From: Typha latifolia
Lineage: Eukaryota > Streptophyta > Magnoliopsida > Poales > Typhaceae
NCBI GenBank assembly: GCA_019914945.1
Contig: CM034101.1
Location: 14,519,188-14,583,187, forward strand
Reading direction: 5' to 3'
Length of the DNA: 64,000 bases
The notes under the pieces were generated by a model. The model was not told the origin of the DNA and ran no database searches. It saw only the letters and a program-made list of their open reading frames with translations. The translations under genes and the position numbers were made by a program. Of the stretch, positions 49,001 to 59,255 are shown in pieces. Within the stretch, counting starts at the first letter, position 1. Every line of letters begins with the position of its first letter.

Positions 49001-50278
49001 TATGATAAACAAGTATGGATAATGGCAAATGCTGTCTAGGTATAGGCACAATTAGCATATTTTGCACATGTAAGAATAGACGAGTATGTGAGAAAGATCA
49101 AAAGGTAACTGTAAAAGAATCAAAAAGGAAAAGAAAAAAGTTTCAAACCTACTTAAGCTTATTGCAAGATGTTTACATTATAGATCATCCTAAACATTCA
49201 AGTTAATTCAAAAACATGCATTCTAAGAATGAAAAAGTGAACAAATAAAGATTTCAAAATATTAGCAGCAATAATAATATTCAATATAACTAGACATTGG
49301 TATATGATAACATCTTAGCAAGGATAGTATAACCTGTTTTAGATTGATACTGGTAACTAAGGAGATTTAACAAAATGTAAAAGATAAAACCGGAATGCAA
49401 ATATAAAATATGAAATAATTCTATAATTCACAAATTTCTAAATTACCTCGTTCAAACTTTGCAGAACTAGCAAGAATAATAGAACATATCGATTTAATTA
49501 CAATAGGATTGCAAGAGAAATGCACCCGACATATAAAATAACCATTAAACAATTATTCCATTCTTTCCCTCAAAATAGTACCACTAATTATGATCAAACA
49601 CAAGAATCTCACCTGCCTTGCGACCTTGGAGCACAACCCTGGCGGCTTTCCATCCCCGATAACCTTCTCAAAAAAGCACTCCTGCGCCTGCGCGAGCATC
49701 AACTTCTCCAACATTGCCGCAGACTCGGGTGAAACGTCCACCGTCGCGCCGCCCGCCGCCGCCTTCCCGGCGACATTCTCCCTCAGGAAAGCGAACGACC
49801 CCGCCGCGCTCTGGAAGGCGTTGCACGCCTGCTTGAGGCCCTTCTCCGCCGTCCGATCCGCCGCGAGCGCGATCTGAGAGTACACGGCCCCGAGGTTGAA
49901 AAGCACGGCGGCCCTCTCGAGGTGGATCGAGTTCTGCGTCGCCTTCTTAGAGGGCTTGAAGGCGTCGTACCAGGTGAAGGCCAGGGAGCTGACGTGGCCG
50001 CGGTCGGGGGAGATGGGGAAGCGGGGCTCGATGAGGGCGAGGGCCCGGGAGTAGGAAATGAGTAGGTCACGGCGGGAATCGGGGGAGGAAGAGGAGGAGT
50101 TCTCGAGGTCGGAGCGCATCTGTCGGACGGCAGCGAGGTCGTCATCGGCGTTCTGGGCATCGCGCTCAGAGAAGGTAGAGGAGATGTAGAGGCGGAGGGG
50201 GCGGTAGAGGTCGACGGGAGTCGTCTTCTTCTCGTGTACGGCCAGCATCACGTTCACCGACGTAGCCGGCGATGACAT
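40091..50278 (-). CDS. ALIX: ALIX (BRO1-domain ESCRT-associated protein)
   Basis: Eight exons on the minus strand: 49613-50278, 47937-48887, 47529-47618, 47276-47344, 46504-46644, 45955-46003, 40768-40871, 40091-40594. They give 2574 nt and 857 residues with consistent phases. The BRO1 domain spans about 10-380 ([69 protein letters not shown]). A coiled-coil V domain follows, about 410-700. The tail is rich in Pro, Tyr and Gln with PPY-type repeats (about 720-857). Plant ALIX binds ESCRT-III SNF7 proteins at endosomes and helps deliver ubiquitinated cargo and transporters to the vacuole. Start: [19 protein letters not shown] aligns with the known N-terminus. Intron 6 (40872-45954) is inflated by a Ty3/gypsy insertion. 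A BRO1 paralog lies directly upstream. Confidence 0.93.
41687..42053 (+). repeat. 5' LTR
   Basis: 367 bases, TGGTGGGG...TGCATCA. It contains CCTATATAAAGG (TATA box) near 41870. Compared by eye with the 3' LTR there are about 22 substitutions, mostly transitions, and one 4-base indel (AACT). Confidence 0.95.
42482..44777 (+). pseudogene. Broken pol (RT, RNase H, integrase, chromodomain) of the gypsy element
   Basis: The best-preserved blocks are 42482-43180 (RT fingers/palm end and RNase H start, stopped by a TAG after ALHY), 43415-43648 (integrase zinc region), 43760-44008 (integrase core, stopped after RFMSYF) and 44073-44777 (integrase C-terminal domain and chromodomain start). Domain order RT-RNase H-integrase is that of Ty3/gypsy. 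Confidence 0.9.
44883..45245 (+). repeat. 3' LTR
   Basis: 363 bases, TGGTGGGG...TGCATCA, preceded by a short purine tract (AGGAGAG). It is followed by the target duplication GTACT. Confidence 0.95.
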
Positions 50279-50862
50279 CGGAGGGGATTGCAGAGATCTG
50301 GAGGGGTTGCTTCGAGAGGAAGGAGGAGAAAAATTAATTAGGGGAGGGGAGGGGATCTTGGTAGAGAGGAGGTTCTGCACTAATTATCTTTTTTTACTTC
50401 GTCAAAGGGACAAGGGGTCGGCTCAACTCGGGAGAAACGAAGGGGAGGTACACCGTCACCGTATACTTCGTCAAGATTCGTGCCAATTACAACATGTGGT
50501 ATCTGATAAGCCGTATGCCACGTCACCCGCAGCACGAACCGGCTTTAGTTTTGGGCTTTCTGCGTCTCTTGCAGGGCTCTATTTCAAACCACCTCCAAGT
50601 TTTTAAACTAATTAGGATTATTATCCAAAGAGAAGCTACTTGTTCTTTATTACATCCTTATAAATACACGAATTTAGTAGGATTTCAAGGTGAAGATAAA
50701 ATTAATATGAATTGATATTAGTACGAGTTAAAATAAAATGTAAAGCACATGAGTGGTCATTATTTACTAATGTGAAATGGATCACCAAGTCTACAATATC
50801 AAAGTCTTAACACAGGATATGCATGACGCCATATTACAAGAAATGATACACCGAGATTGACA
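50279..50862. other. Spacer between ALIX and its BRO1 paralog
   Basis: About 580 bases. The right-hand part holds the 3'UTR of the upstream paralog and the left-hand part the ALIX promoter and leader. No other gene is seen. Confidence 0.6.
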
Positions 50863-52920
50863 TTACCGATGCCATACATGCCATAAAATTATGGCAATCA
50901 ATAACACTAATAGCCCTAGAAGGATCATCAAGCGGACATTGGGCGAGATAATCGTCCACGTGGCAAGCGATTGTCTCCGGACCCACCTTAGCTCTTCGAG
51001 CTTGGCCAATAACATCTCGTTCTTCCTCTTCATTGCCCTGAGCTGCCTCAGATCATCCACCATGCTAGAAGAAGACCCTCTCCTTAACTGTAGAGCCATC
51101 TTCTCCTCCTCCTCCTCCTCCTCCTCCTCCTCCTCCTCCTCCTCCTCCTTATAAACATCCCAAGTTTCACCACCTAGTTCTTGGACGGAATCCGACACGT
51201 CCATCTCCTTCGCCTTAACCTTATCCATCTTTTCATACTTGAGTAGGATGAGGTTAGCGAACAGCCTCTCGTTGCTTGGATCCAATACTTCGGCCATGGA
51301 AGTGGGCTTGACGAGGGAAGCAGCAGCTGGTAGAGGAGCTAAGGAACTCAGCGGTGGGATACGCATGAGATAAACTCGATCGTTCTCCATCTCAGCCCTC
51401 TCTAGATTACGTCTTAGTTTGCTTTCCAGCATAGAGATTGCGTCGAGGACAGCTGCAGTGACCGACTTGGCTGTCATCTTGGCATTGGCGAGGACGTCAA
51501 TGCCGGTCCTTAGCCAAACTATTTCCTCTGGGATGATTTCCTTTATGTGGAGTTCCAAGGCATGATAGTAGCAAGCTTCTGCGTAGAACTGGGCAGCCTT
51601 CAGCTGTACATGAGAGACCCATGACTTCTTAAGGTTGCCTTTGAGTGGCTCAGTGGACAGGGCTGCAGAAACTTCCTCGTAGTAGAGCCCAACCTACAAT
51701 ATATATTACGAATTTAAGAAGCCAGTTTATATATATAGATAGCCATGATCAAACATTGAGCAAGGGACCACTAATATATGACATCTCTTAACACTTCTCT
51801 TCGTTGAACTCAATTAACTCCAATTGATTTATGACTCAAAACTTAGGTTTTTTTACGGGTGGTGCATAAGTTTTCTTTATTTATGACTTAACTCACTATT
51901 TGTACATAGCTTTCATAGGTTAGTCTTTTTCTAGAAGTATGTTTTAAGTGCGGTCTAATTTTTTTTTAAGGTATTGCATAGGTGCGTTGGACGTGTATAA
52001 TTTTAAAATATACATATTTTTCTATTAAGAAGGTACGATAAAATTATATAATCATCTTTATCTTCAAATTTAAGACTTATGAACCAAAAGAGATAAGTAG
52101 ACAACGGACTTAAGATTTAAAGGTATTTGCGTGTAGGTAATGGACTTATATGAGAATATCCATAAACTACCTCCAATTCCAACTTGCGGTCCCACGTGGC
52201 CAGCCAATAGAATCCAAACCACCAAAACTACTATATAGCAGTAGTAATAGACCGAGTCAAGAATCACCTCACCTGCCTCGCGACCTTGGAGCACAAGCCC
52301 GGCGGCTTCCCGTCGCCGACCACCTTATCGAAGTAGCACTCCTGCGCCTGCGCCAGCATCAGCTTCTCCAGCATCACAGCGCACTCCGCCGTCAGATCCA
52401 CCGTGGCGCCTTCCACCGCGCCGTTCTCCTTTAACAGCTCGAACACCCCCGCGGCGCACTGGAACGCGTTGCACGCCGCCTTCAAGCCCGCCTCCTCCGC
52501 CCGATCCGCCTCGATCGCGATCCGTGAGTGGACCGCCCCGAGGTTGAAGAGCACAGCGGCCATCTCGAGGCGGATCGACGGGTGGGAGCACTTCCTGTGG
52601 GGCTTGAAGGCGTCGTGCCAGGTGAAGGGGATGGAAGTGGAGATGGGGAAGTGGAGGTCGATGAGGGCGAGGGCGCGGTAGTAGGCTAGGAGAAGCCTGC
52701 GGCGGGATTCGAGGGAGGACGAGGAGGAGGCGTAGGCGGAAGAGGAGGGGGTGAGGGGGTTCTCGAGGGCGGCGCGCATGTCGTCGAGGGCGGCGATGTC
52801 ATCGGAGGAGCTGTCGGCTATGCGGTCGGAGAAGGTGACGGCGATATGGTACCGGAGGGGGCTATAGAGGTCGATCGGGATCGGCTCCTTCTCCGGGATC
52901 AAGAGCATGGACTCCGCCAT
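50863..52920 (-). CDS. BRO1-domain protein with C-terminal membrane anchor, truncated ALIX paralog
   Basis: Two exons on the minus strand, 52273-52920 and 50863-51693, joined in phase 0 to give 492 residues. The BRO1 domain (about 10-370) is clearly ALIX-like: [53 protein letters not shown], then VGLYYEEVSAAL and [20 protein letters not shown]. The single intron is at exactly the ALIX intron 1 position ([13 protein letters not shown]). The V domain and Pro-rich tail are absent. Instead there are 15 glutamates in a row (399-413), a basic helix (DDLRQLRAMKRKNEMLLAKL) and a terminal hydrophobic stretch of 17 residues (LMILLGLLVLLIAIILW, 471-487) followed by HVWHR. This is the layout of a tail-anchored protein. 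Relative to ALIX, about 25 residues before the poly-Glu tract are missing. Long intact ORFs argue for a functional gene. The role, perhaps fixed membrane recruitment of ESCRT-III partners, is inference. Confidence 0.85.
51102..51150 (-). repeat. Coding (GAG)n trinucleotide repeat
   Basis: CTC repeats on the plus strand encode the 15-residue poly-Glu tract of the BRO1 paralog. It is in frame and likely length-polymorphic. Confidence 0.95.
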
Positions 52921-54091
52921 CGGCGAGGGTTTAGAAAGGGGGATCTACGGCGGCGGCTTTAAGATTAGTGCTTATGCCAGGTCTATCGGATAGGGGGAGG
53001 ATATCGCGTTTCGATGGGATGGAACTTGGAAGAAGACTTCCAGTCTTCCAGAGCTCCGCCGGTGAGCCAAACGCAGTTAAAAGAGTACGTCTACGTCTCT
53101 TTAGTCTTTCCTACGAGCTTATATATTTCACGTTGGTATCTGGTGACAAAGTTTTAATATTTCTATATCCTAATTTTTTTTTCTTTGCGCATTCGTCGAC
53201 ATTTCCGTAGTCAATTCAAGAAAATACTAAAATATACTGACTAGCTGACTCAGATGACGTTGAAAGGGCAAGATGGCAATTAGATATTTGTTTTAGTTGA
53301 TATGACCTAATTTGGTGACTATATATAGAATTGAATCGTCAAAATGAAGATGGTAGGTCAAACATTGCAAATTATGTAAGAGGATAACTACACCTGAATT
53401 TTGAACTATAATATTCATATAGATATATTTAATTGTATAAAATTTCTGAAATGCCTCTTGTAGTAATTATACGTAGATATTTTTAGTTAAAAAATATTAC
53501 GTAATTTCTTAAAATATCACAAAATATAAATAAATAAGGGTGCCATGTGTCATGATCCCTGTGAGAGTGAGAGAGCTCGCTCTCGATAAGAATAAAAAAA
53601 GGAATTAGGTGTGTCCGTCCAGTCACCTAACAACTGCAGAGTAACTAAATTGCAACTTTATCCACAATAGGCATTGTATATTATAGCGAGGTAGAATACC
53701 ACCAGTGCTATCTTTCTATGAGATGAGCATCACATACCTCCAATCTTGTGATCTTACTAATCATTTTCATTGCATTACTTTTCATCAGATATGCTCTCAA
53801 TTGGAATTGTTATGCTCCTTATCAGATGACATGCCTGAAGCATGTGAAAGCAGAAGTTTCATCAGTTTCGCAAAGAGCTTTATAAATTAGCTCATGAAAA
53901 CTAAAAATTAGATTCTCATGTTTAACAAAATTTTCTGTCGAGACCTGCGCCGCATCAACAGTAGCTGTTCATTTACTATGCAAATCTTGACAAATTCTTC
54001 TTATCATAAGTTTGCAAGTTAGATGAGGCTCAGGCCGCAACAAATGATTGCCACTCGTTTAGCATTGCAATGGACTTTGAATCCCTCTACC
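52921..54091. other. Intergenic; no gene seen
   Basis: Promoter and leader of the BRO1 paralog (52921-53100), then AT-rich sequence to the NOC2 3'UTR. No coding signal was recognised. Confidence 0.5.
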
Positions 54092-57000
54092 TCAATGATT
54101 TGCTACCTTCTTCCCCTTCTTCTTGTGGCGCGTCTTCCGTCTCCTTCTCGAAGACACTTTAGATTGTTCCTTGCCCTCCTGCTTCGGTGAAGTAACTGAT
54201 TTTTGTTTCTTTCTAGCCTGTTCAGCAGACCTGTTACCTGCTTTGTTGTTGTTGTCTTCCTCTTCCAAAAGAGAGTTATCATCAGCTTTGCCATCTTCGT
54301 CGCTATTGGCATCTTCATCATCTGAGCTCAGGACTAGATCCTCCACCACATCCTCATCAGCACCTACATCATGTTGCTCATCATGCTTCCGCTTCTTCTT
54401 GCTGTTCTTTTCCTCACTGACTCTGTGTACAAATAGAACTTTAAGCTCTACCTACGATACTAGAAAACGGTAGGAGAAAAATGAGCATCATAGCACACTA
54501 GTATTATCCATACTTAGATTTCTTCTTCTCTGGTAGCCAGGATGAACCAAAAACTGCAGCACCTTCTTCAGCATCGTTTTCATCATCTTCATCAGCATCA
54601 CTTTCGTCATCTTCATCCTTGATTTTTGACAGCTTGCTGCTAAAAGCATAAGATTTTTCTCCCACAAGGATACTGCAAAGAGAGAAGTATTAGTCATCAA
54701 AACATGTACTCCTCAGAAAACAGCTAATCCCATAAAAGAAGAGAAAAAGAAAAAGAAAGCGCTGAATAATCATAATTAGAACACAACAAAAGATCAACCT
54801 AGTCTCCTCCATTGCATCATTCCTCTGCTGTGCTCTCACACGTAAGCTAGCCACCAATTTCGACAGAGGACTGCATCCACTTTCTTTTTCCTCCTATTGC
54901 AAAACCAAATTTAATCAGTTTCACACACTAAAAGTCAGGATGAGAAAATTGAGGAACATGCATGCCTTGAGAAATAATTCTGCAGCAGGATCATTTGGTG
55001 AGAATCCAATATTCAGGCGCTTTGTGTTTGTGAACTCAACATTGGCCTCCACCTGGAGTAAAAAACACAAAAACAGACCCATAAGGATACATACCACAAC
55101 CATTTAGTTTTATTATATACAGCGCTATATGTGCAACTTAGGCTACACATCACAGTTTAACTACTCAGCCCGATTGCTGCCACTCTGCAGCAATCAGGCT
55201 ATAAGTAGCTGCCAAATGAGCTGCTTCATTTCCTGCACAGTAGCATACATGTTTATATACGGATACTCTATAATACCTGACGAATGAGCTCCTTTATTTC
55301 CCTTCTGAACCTGTCAGCTTTAGTGGTCTTGCAAAAGCTTCGCAACCGAACAAGTGGAATAAATGACAGCTCAAAAAAGGCAACTGAATAGCTCCACTGA
55401 ACTAAGTGTTCAGCAAGTTCTTCAACCACAGAATATATGCACGACTCGTGAAAAGAACGCGTCTTCATTGTAGGTTTATCTACCTGCAACAAGACAATTA
55501 GCTAAGAAACCATCTATCAAGTTTCTATAGTTGCATTATGACAAGAAAGTTTACCTGCTTAATGTTGAGCAGATTGACTGCTTTACCAACACCTCTAGCA
55601 GGAGGGCTACTTAGTTCTTTCATCTCTAACATATCAAGCAGAAGAGATGACACAGGAATAAAGGTACCAGTGGCTCCAGCAACACGGTTGAGCATTTTTA
55701 CACATCGCAGACGAAGTGGGAAGTATCTCGCAGTTGGAACCAAACATGCCACTCCATGGATTATCTGAGTAAGCGGATAAGCCAAAGGTCGGAAATCAGC
55801 TTCTGTGTTGTAGGCACATATAACCCCACTCCAGAGCTCAAGGCAGAATATGAACTGCCAATCATAAACTTTTTGATATGCCTTCTGCAAAGGAGAAAGG
55901 AAGAACATAAGACAACTATCAATTAGTTGGTAATTATTGCTAGAAGTAATGAAAAAGTAAGCATCTTTCTGCATGACTTGTATAGATAACAAGAGGACAG
56001 CGTAAAGTGATTGCTGACAAGAAATTGCCAAAAGCATGGGAACCTAACTTCTGATCCCTTCAAAGTGTCCAAATTTTAAAATTTTCACATAATACAATGA
56101 TTGTGAAACATCTTATCAAACAGGTGCATGGTTGCAAGCAGATTATTTACAGAATGTCATAATGACAAACAAATAAAAGTCTTGACATATGCTAATGGAA
56201 ATTTTACACTACTCTTTCCTCAATAAAAGATATACAGAAGATGCAGAGTCAGAAAGCATAAGGAAATATGTTAATATGACTCACTGCAACTTGCTCCTTT
56301 GTGGGCTTGCTGTTTTCCTTCGGTTTCTTTTCCTTTCTTTTGTCTTTCAGTGCCTTTCAAAAGAAAAAGGAAACAAGAAATAATGAAGGAGAACAAGTAG
56401 CAGCAGCCAACAAATCAAACATGTCTATTTGAGAGCACACATGAAATAAATCAATAAATTAAGAATTAAGAAAAGAAGAAAAGATAGAAAACATAAGCTA
56501 CATTACCTTAGGGCCCCTTTCAGTGAGAGCGCCTCGTAGTACCACTGCCAGTTGACGAATAAAAACAAATGCATGTTGATAAGCAGAAGGTGGGTCAACA
56601 CCATATAGTTCAGTGACACAATTTCCCAAGAATTGAATATGCCGCAGTTTTGATCTACTAACAGATTTAGCTAGCTTGCAATTCAGAATATAAGCCTTGT
56701 ATACACCCTTAAGGCACGTATCAAGACAATCAGAACCAATCCGAACACATATATCTCGAAGGAACAGAAATGAAACGACCGGCAGAGCACCTCTTCCAGT
56801 GCCCCAAGAGTGCAAAACAACCTGTAGTCAGATAAAACATTGAGATAAAATCAATATAAGACGTATTAGATGTTTGGAGTATATATGTACGTAGGCAAGA
56901 CAGAAATAGTATGAGCTAACGTACTTAACAGGAGAACAAAACCAAAATAAAGAAAAATCATTGATACATACCTTAACATACTTCCTCAGTAGAGTAGGAA

Positions 57001-58554
57001 AAGCAGCTAAAAAGACAGCTGATGCCTTAACGCGTTTTAATGTAAATGAGATCATCTGTTCATCAGTCATCTGTGTTAATATATGAAGTGCATTCCCAAG
57101 ATATAGCCTCATTAAGCTGCCATATTTCTTCCATGTTTTAGTGGTCATCAGTTCCACAATAGTCTCCTTCTTTCCTCCAGAGCTAGGGGCATTTAGTAAT
57201 CCACGGAGGATACCATCCATTTCATTGAGAACAAAAACCATTACCTTATTGAATACACCACTAGAAATGATCCTAAATTTAGCTTCTGTGTCATTTTCTC
57301 CATCATCACCATAATGGCATGCTGTCCGGAAAGCCCGAAGAAGAGATTGAACTGCACCAAGTTTTCCATCTTCTTTGATTGCCTTGCACCATGAATCAAC
57401 CATTTCAGTTGTAATAACTTTCCTAGGTGGTTTTTCTTCTTTCTCAGTATCAGGTTCAAATTCCACAGCTTCATCCAGATCAGTTCCAGCGTCCTCCTGC
57501 ACAACATATTCATCTAAGAGGTTGGATTCTGAGTTTATTAAGCTAAAGTGATACTACAAGAAAGATGCAAAATATATACTCACATCAATATCTTCACCAT
57601 CAAACTCCAAGAGTTCTTTGTCAAACTCTTTTAGATACTGATAGAATTCAGGATGCTGCAAAAAGCAAATTATGTTTGCATAAATAAATCTGACATAGTA
57701 AGAAAAATTTTCATTTTTTGGGGTCGGGATGTAACCAGAAAATCCATGAAGCAAAATCATAAAGGTGTAAAAGAAACAATGCCATAGTTATGACAAAACA
57801 TTTAAACCAACACTGGCAGGAAGCTTGGGCGTTCTTATTTTATTTCTTCCTCTGCAACCCAGTTAACACAACAGATTTAACAAATTCTGCAAAACAAAGA
57901 TCATAAGGCCGGCTGACCACATAAATACACATTGCCAATACCTGAATTTGTCAAGGTCTGCCTATATGAAGCATAACAAGATATCAGAGGACGATATATC
58001 GACAAACTATAATATAATTATCAACATGGCAGGAGCACCATAGTTGGGACTCTTCCATTGATTAGTAAATCTTATGCTGGTGGCCAATTTATGCGTAGCG
58101 TTTAATCAGATGTTGTGCTCCTGTCAGGGATAGCAGTTAGAGGATGTTGTTTCCCTCCGAGTGTAGACTTTAGAGCACAACATCCACTACTGTCATCAAC
58201 CCATCTCAGCACACAAATAAATCTATAGCTACATAATTCCTAAATAATCACAGTAACTCATAACTTCACTGAACTTGTTTTTGCCAGAATACTAAAAGAT
58301 AGGATAAAAATTAAAACAAGAACAGCCCACCTTTTCTTGCAGCCTTTCCAATTGTTTCACATGCTCTTTAGCTTTACTTCTGGAGCCAGGGACGCTTTCT
58401 TCCTCCCCATAGTCGCTTACTTCTAATCCAAAAAAAAAATCATCCCAGTATATATATAAAAAAAAAACTATTTGTGAGCATATATACAAGTGTATAAAAC
58501 TAGGATAAATTTGGAATAGAGTCGAAGCAAACCCGAGTCCTCGATATCCGACAT
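54092..58554 (-). CDS. NOC2: Nucleolar complex protein 2 (NOC2), 60S ribosome assembly factor
   Basis: Twelve exons on the minus strand: 58533-58554, 58331-58422, 57584-57655, 56972-57496, 56507-56821, 56285-56353, 55555-55884, 55277-55483, 54966-55052, 54799-54893, 54514-54672, 54092-54422. They give 2304 nt and 767 residues, close to other NOC2 proteins. The N-terminus is acidic with a helix ([20 protein letters not shown]). The NOC2 domain spans about 240-575: [82 protein letters not shown]-like [14 protein letters not shown]. The C-terminus is highly charged with acidic runs and a basic nuclear/nucleolar signal ([14 protein letters not shown]). Noc2 pairs with Noc1 or Noc3 in pre-60S maturation and export from nucleolus to nucleoplasm. 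Intron 9 appears to use a GC donor. Confidence 0.92.
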
Positions 58555-59255
58555 GATTGGGAGTGTGGATTAGAAAATTTTCGTCGTCCTAACGCAAATA
58601 ACCAAGAGCGGTGAGCGATATCTTGTTATCTTGCAGGAAGAAAGGGGGAAACAAAAGCTGATGGAGAGGATTCGACACACCGCCGCCTGCAGCCGCTATC
58701 GGTGCTCGTCCAGCCCTAGTCAGTGGAAGGAGCCGGCTTACTTGCTTTCGCGGTAGGGGGGTGTTCATGGGCCGGATTCGGGCCGAAAAAATTGGGACTA
58801 ACTTCGTATCTGGGCCTTGCCCGAGCCAGACCACAAGGCGCTTCGGGCCTTGTGGGTTCGAGCCGGGGCTCTAAAATAGGAAATCCAAGCACGACTTTCG
58901 AGCCATCAGAATATAAAATATGAAAATTATCGTTATTTAACGTCTTAAGTTCATAATAAATATGGTATCAAAGTCAGAGGTTATGGGATCAAATCTTATT
59001 GTGCCTATCTTAGCCTCAAAATATAAAACTGTATCAGCATGGCATATATCTCGCTGCGCCGTCTCAAAACCCTCAAATGTTCGCTTTACCAAGCACTCGG
59101 AATCCAATTCCCTCTCCTTCTTCCTAATTCTATCGTCTAATCTATGGATGGTATATCGTCGTCGTTGTTGTTTGCCGCCACTTTCTTAGAACTTGCATGC
59201 GAATGTGTACATTTGGGGAGTTAGAAGTTGAATTAGGGTCCTTGTCGTTTCTCAG
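58555..59255. other. Intergenic: NOC2 promoter, GGGCC-rich block, tRNA-Met-like word
   Basis: 58555-58740 is the NOC2 leader and promoter. 58756-58880 is rich in GGGCCGG, TTCGGGCC and GCCCGAGCC words, similar in style to the block at 20660-20780. At 58963-58998 ATGGTATCAAAGTCAGAGG and then GGGATCAAATC look like a degenerate tRNA-Met-type sequence, as seen in SINE or LTR-junction remnants. Confidence 0.35.
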
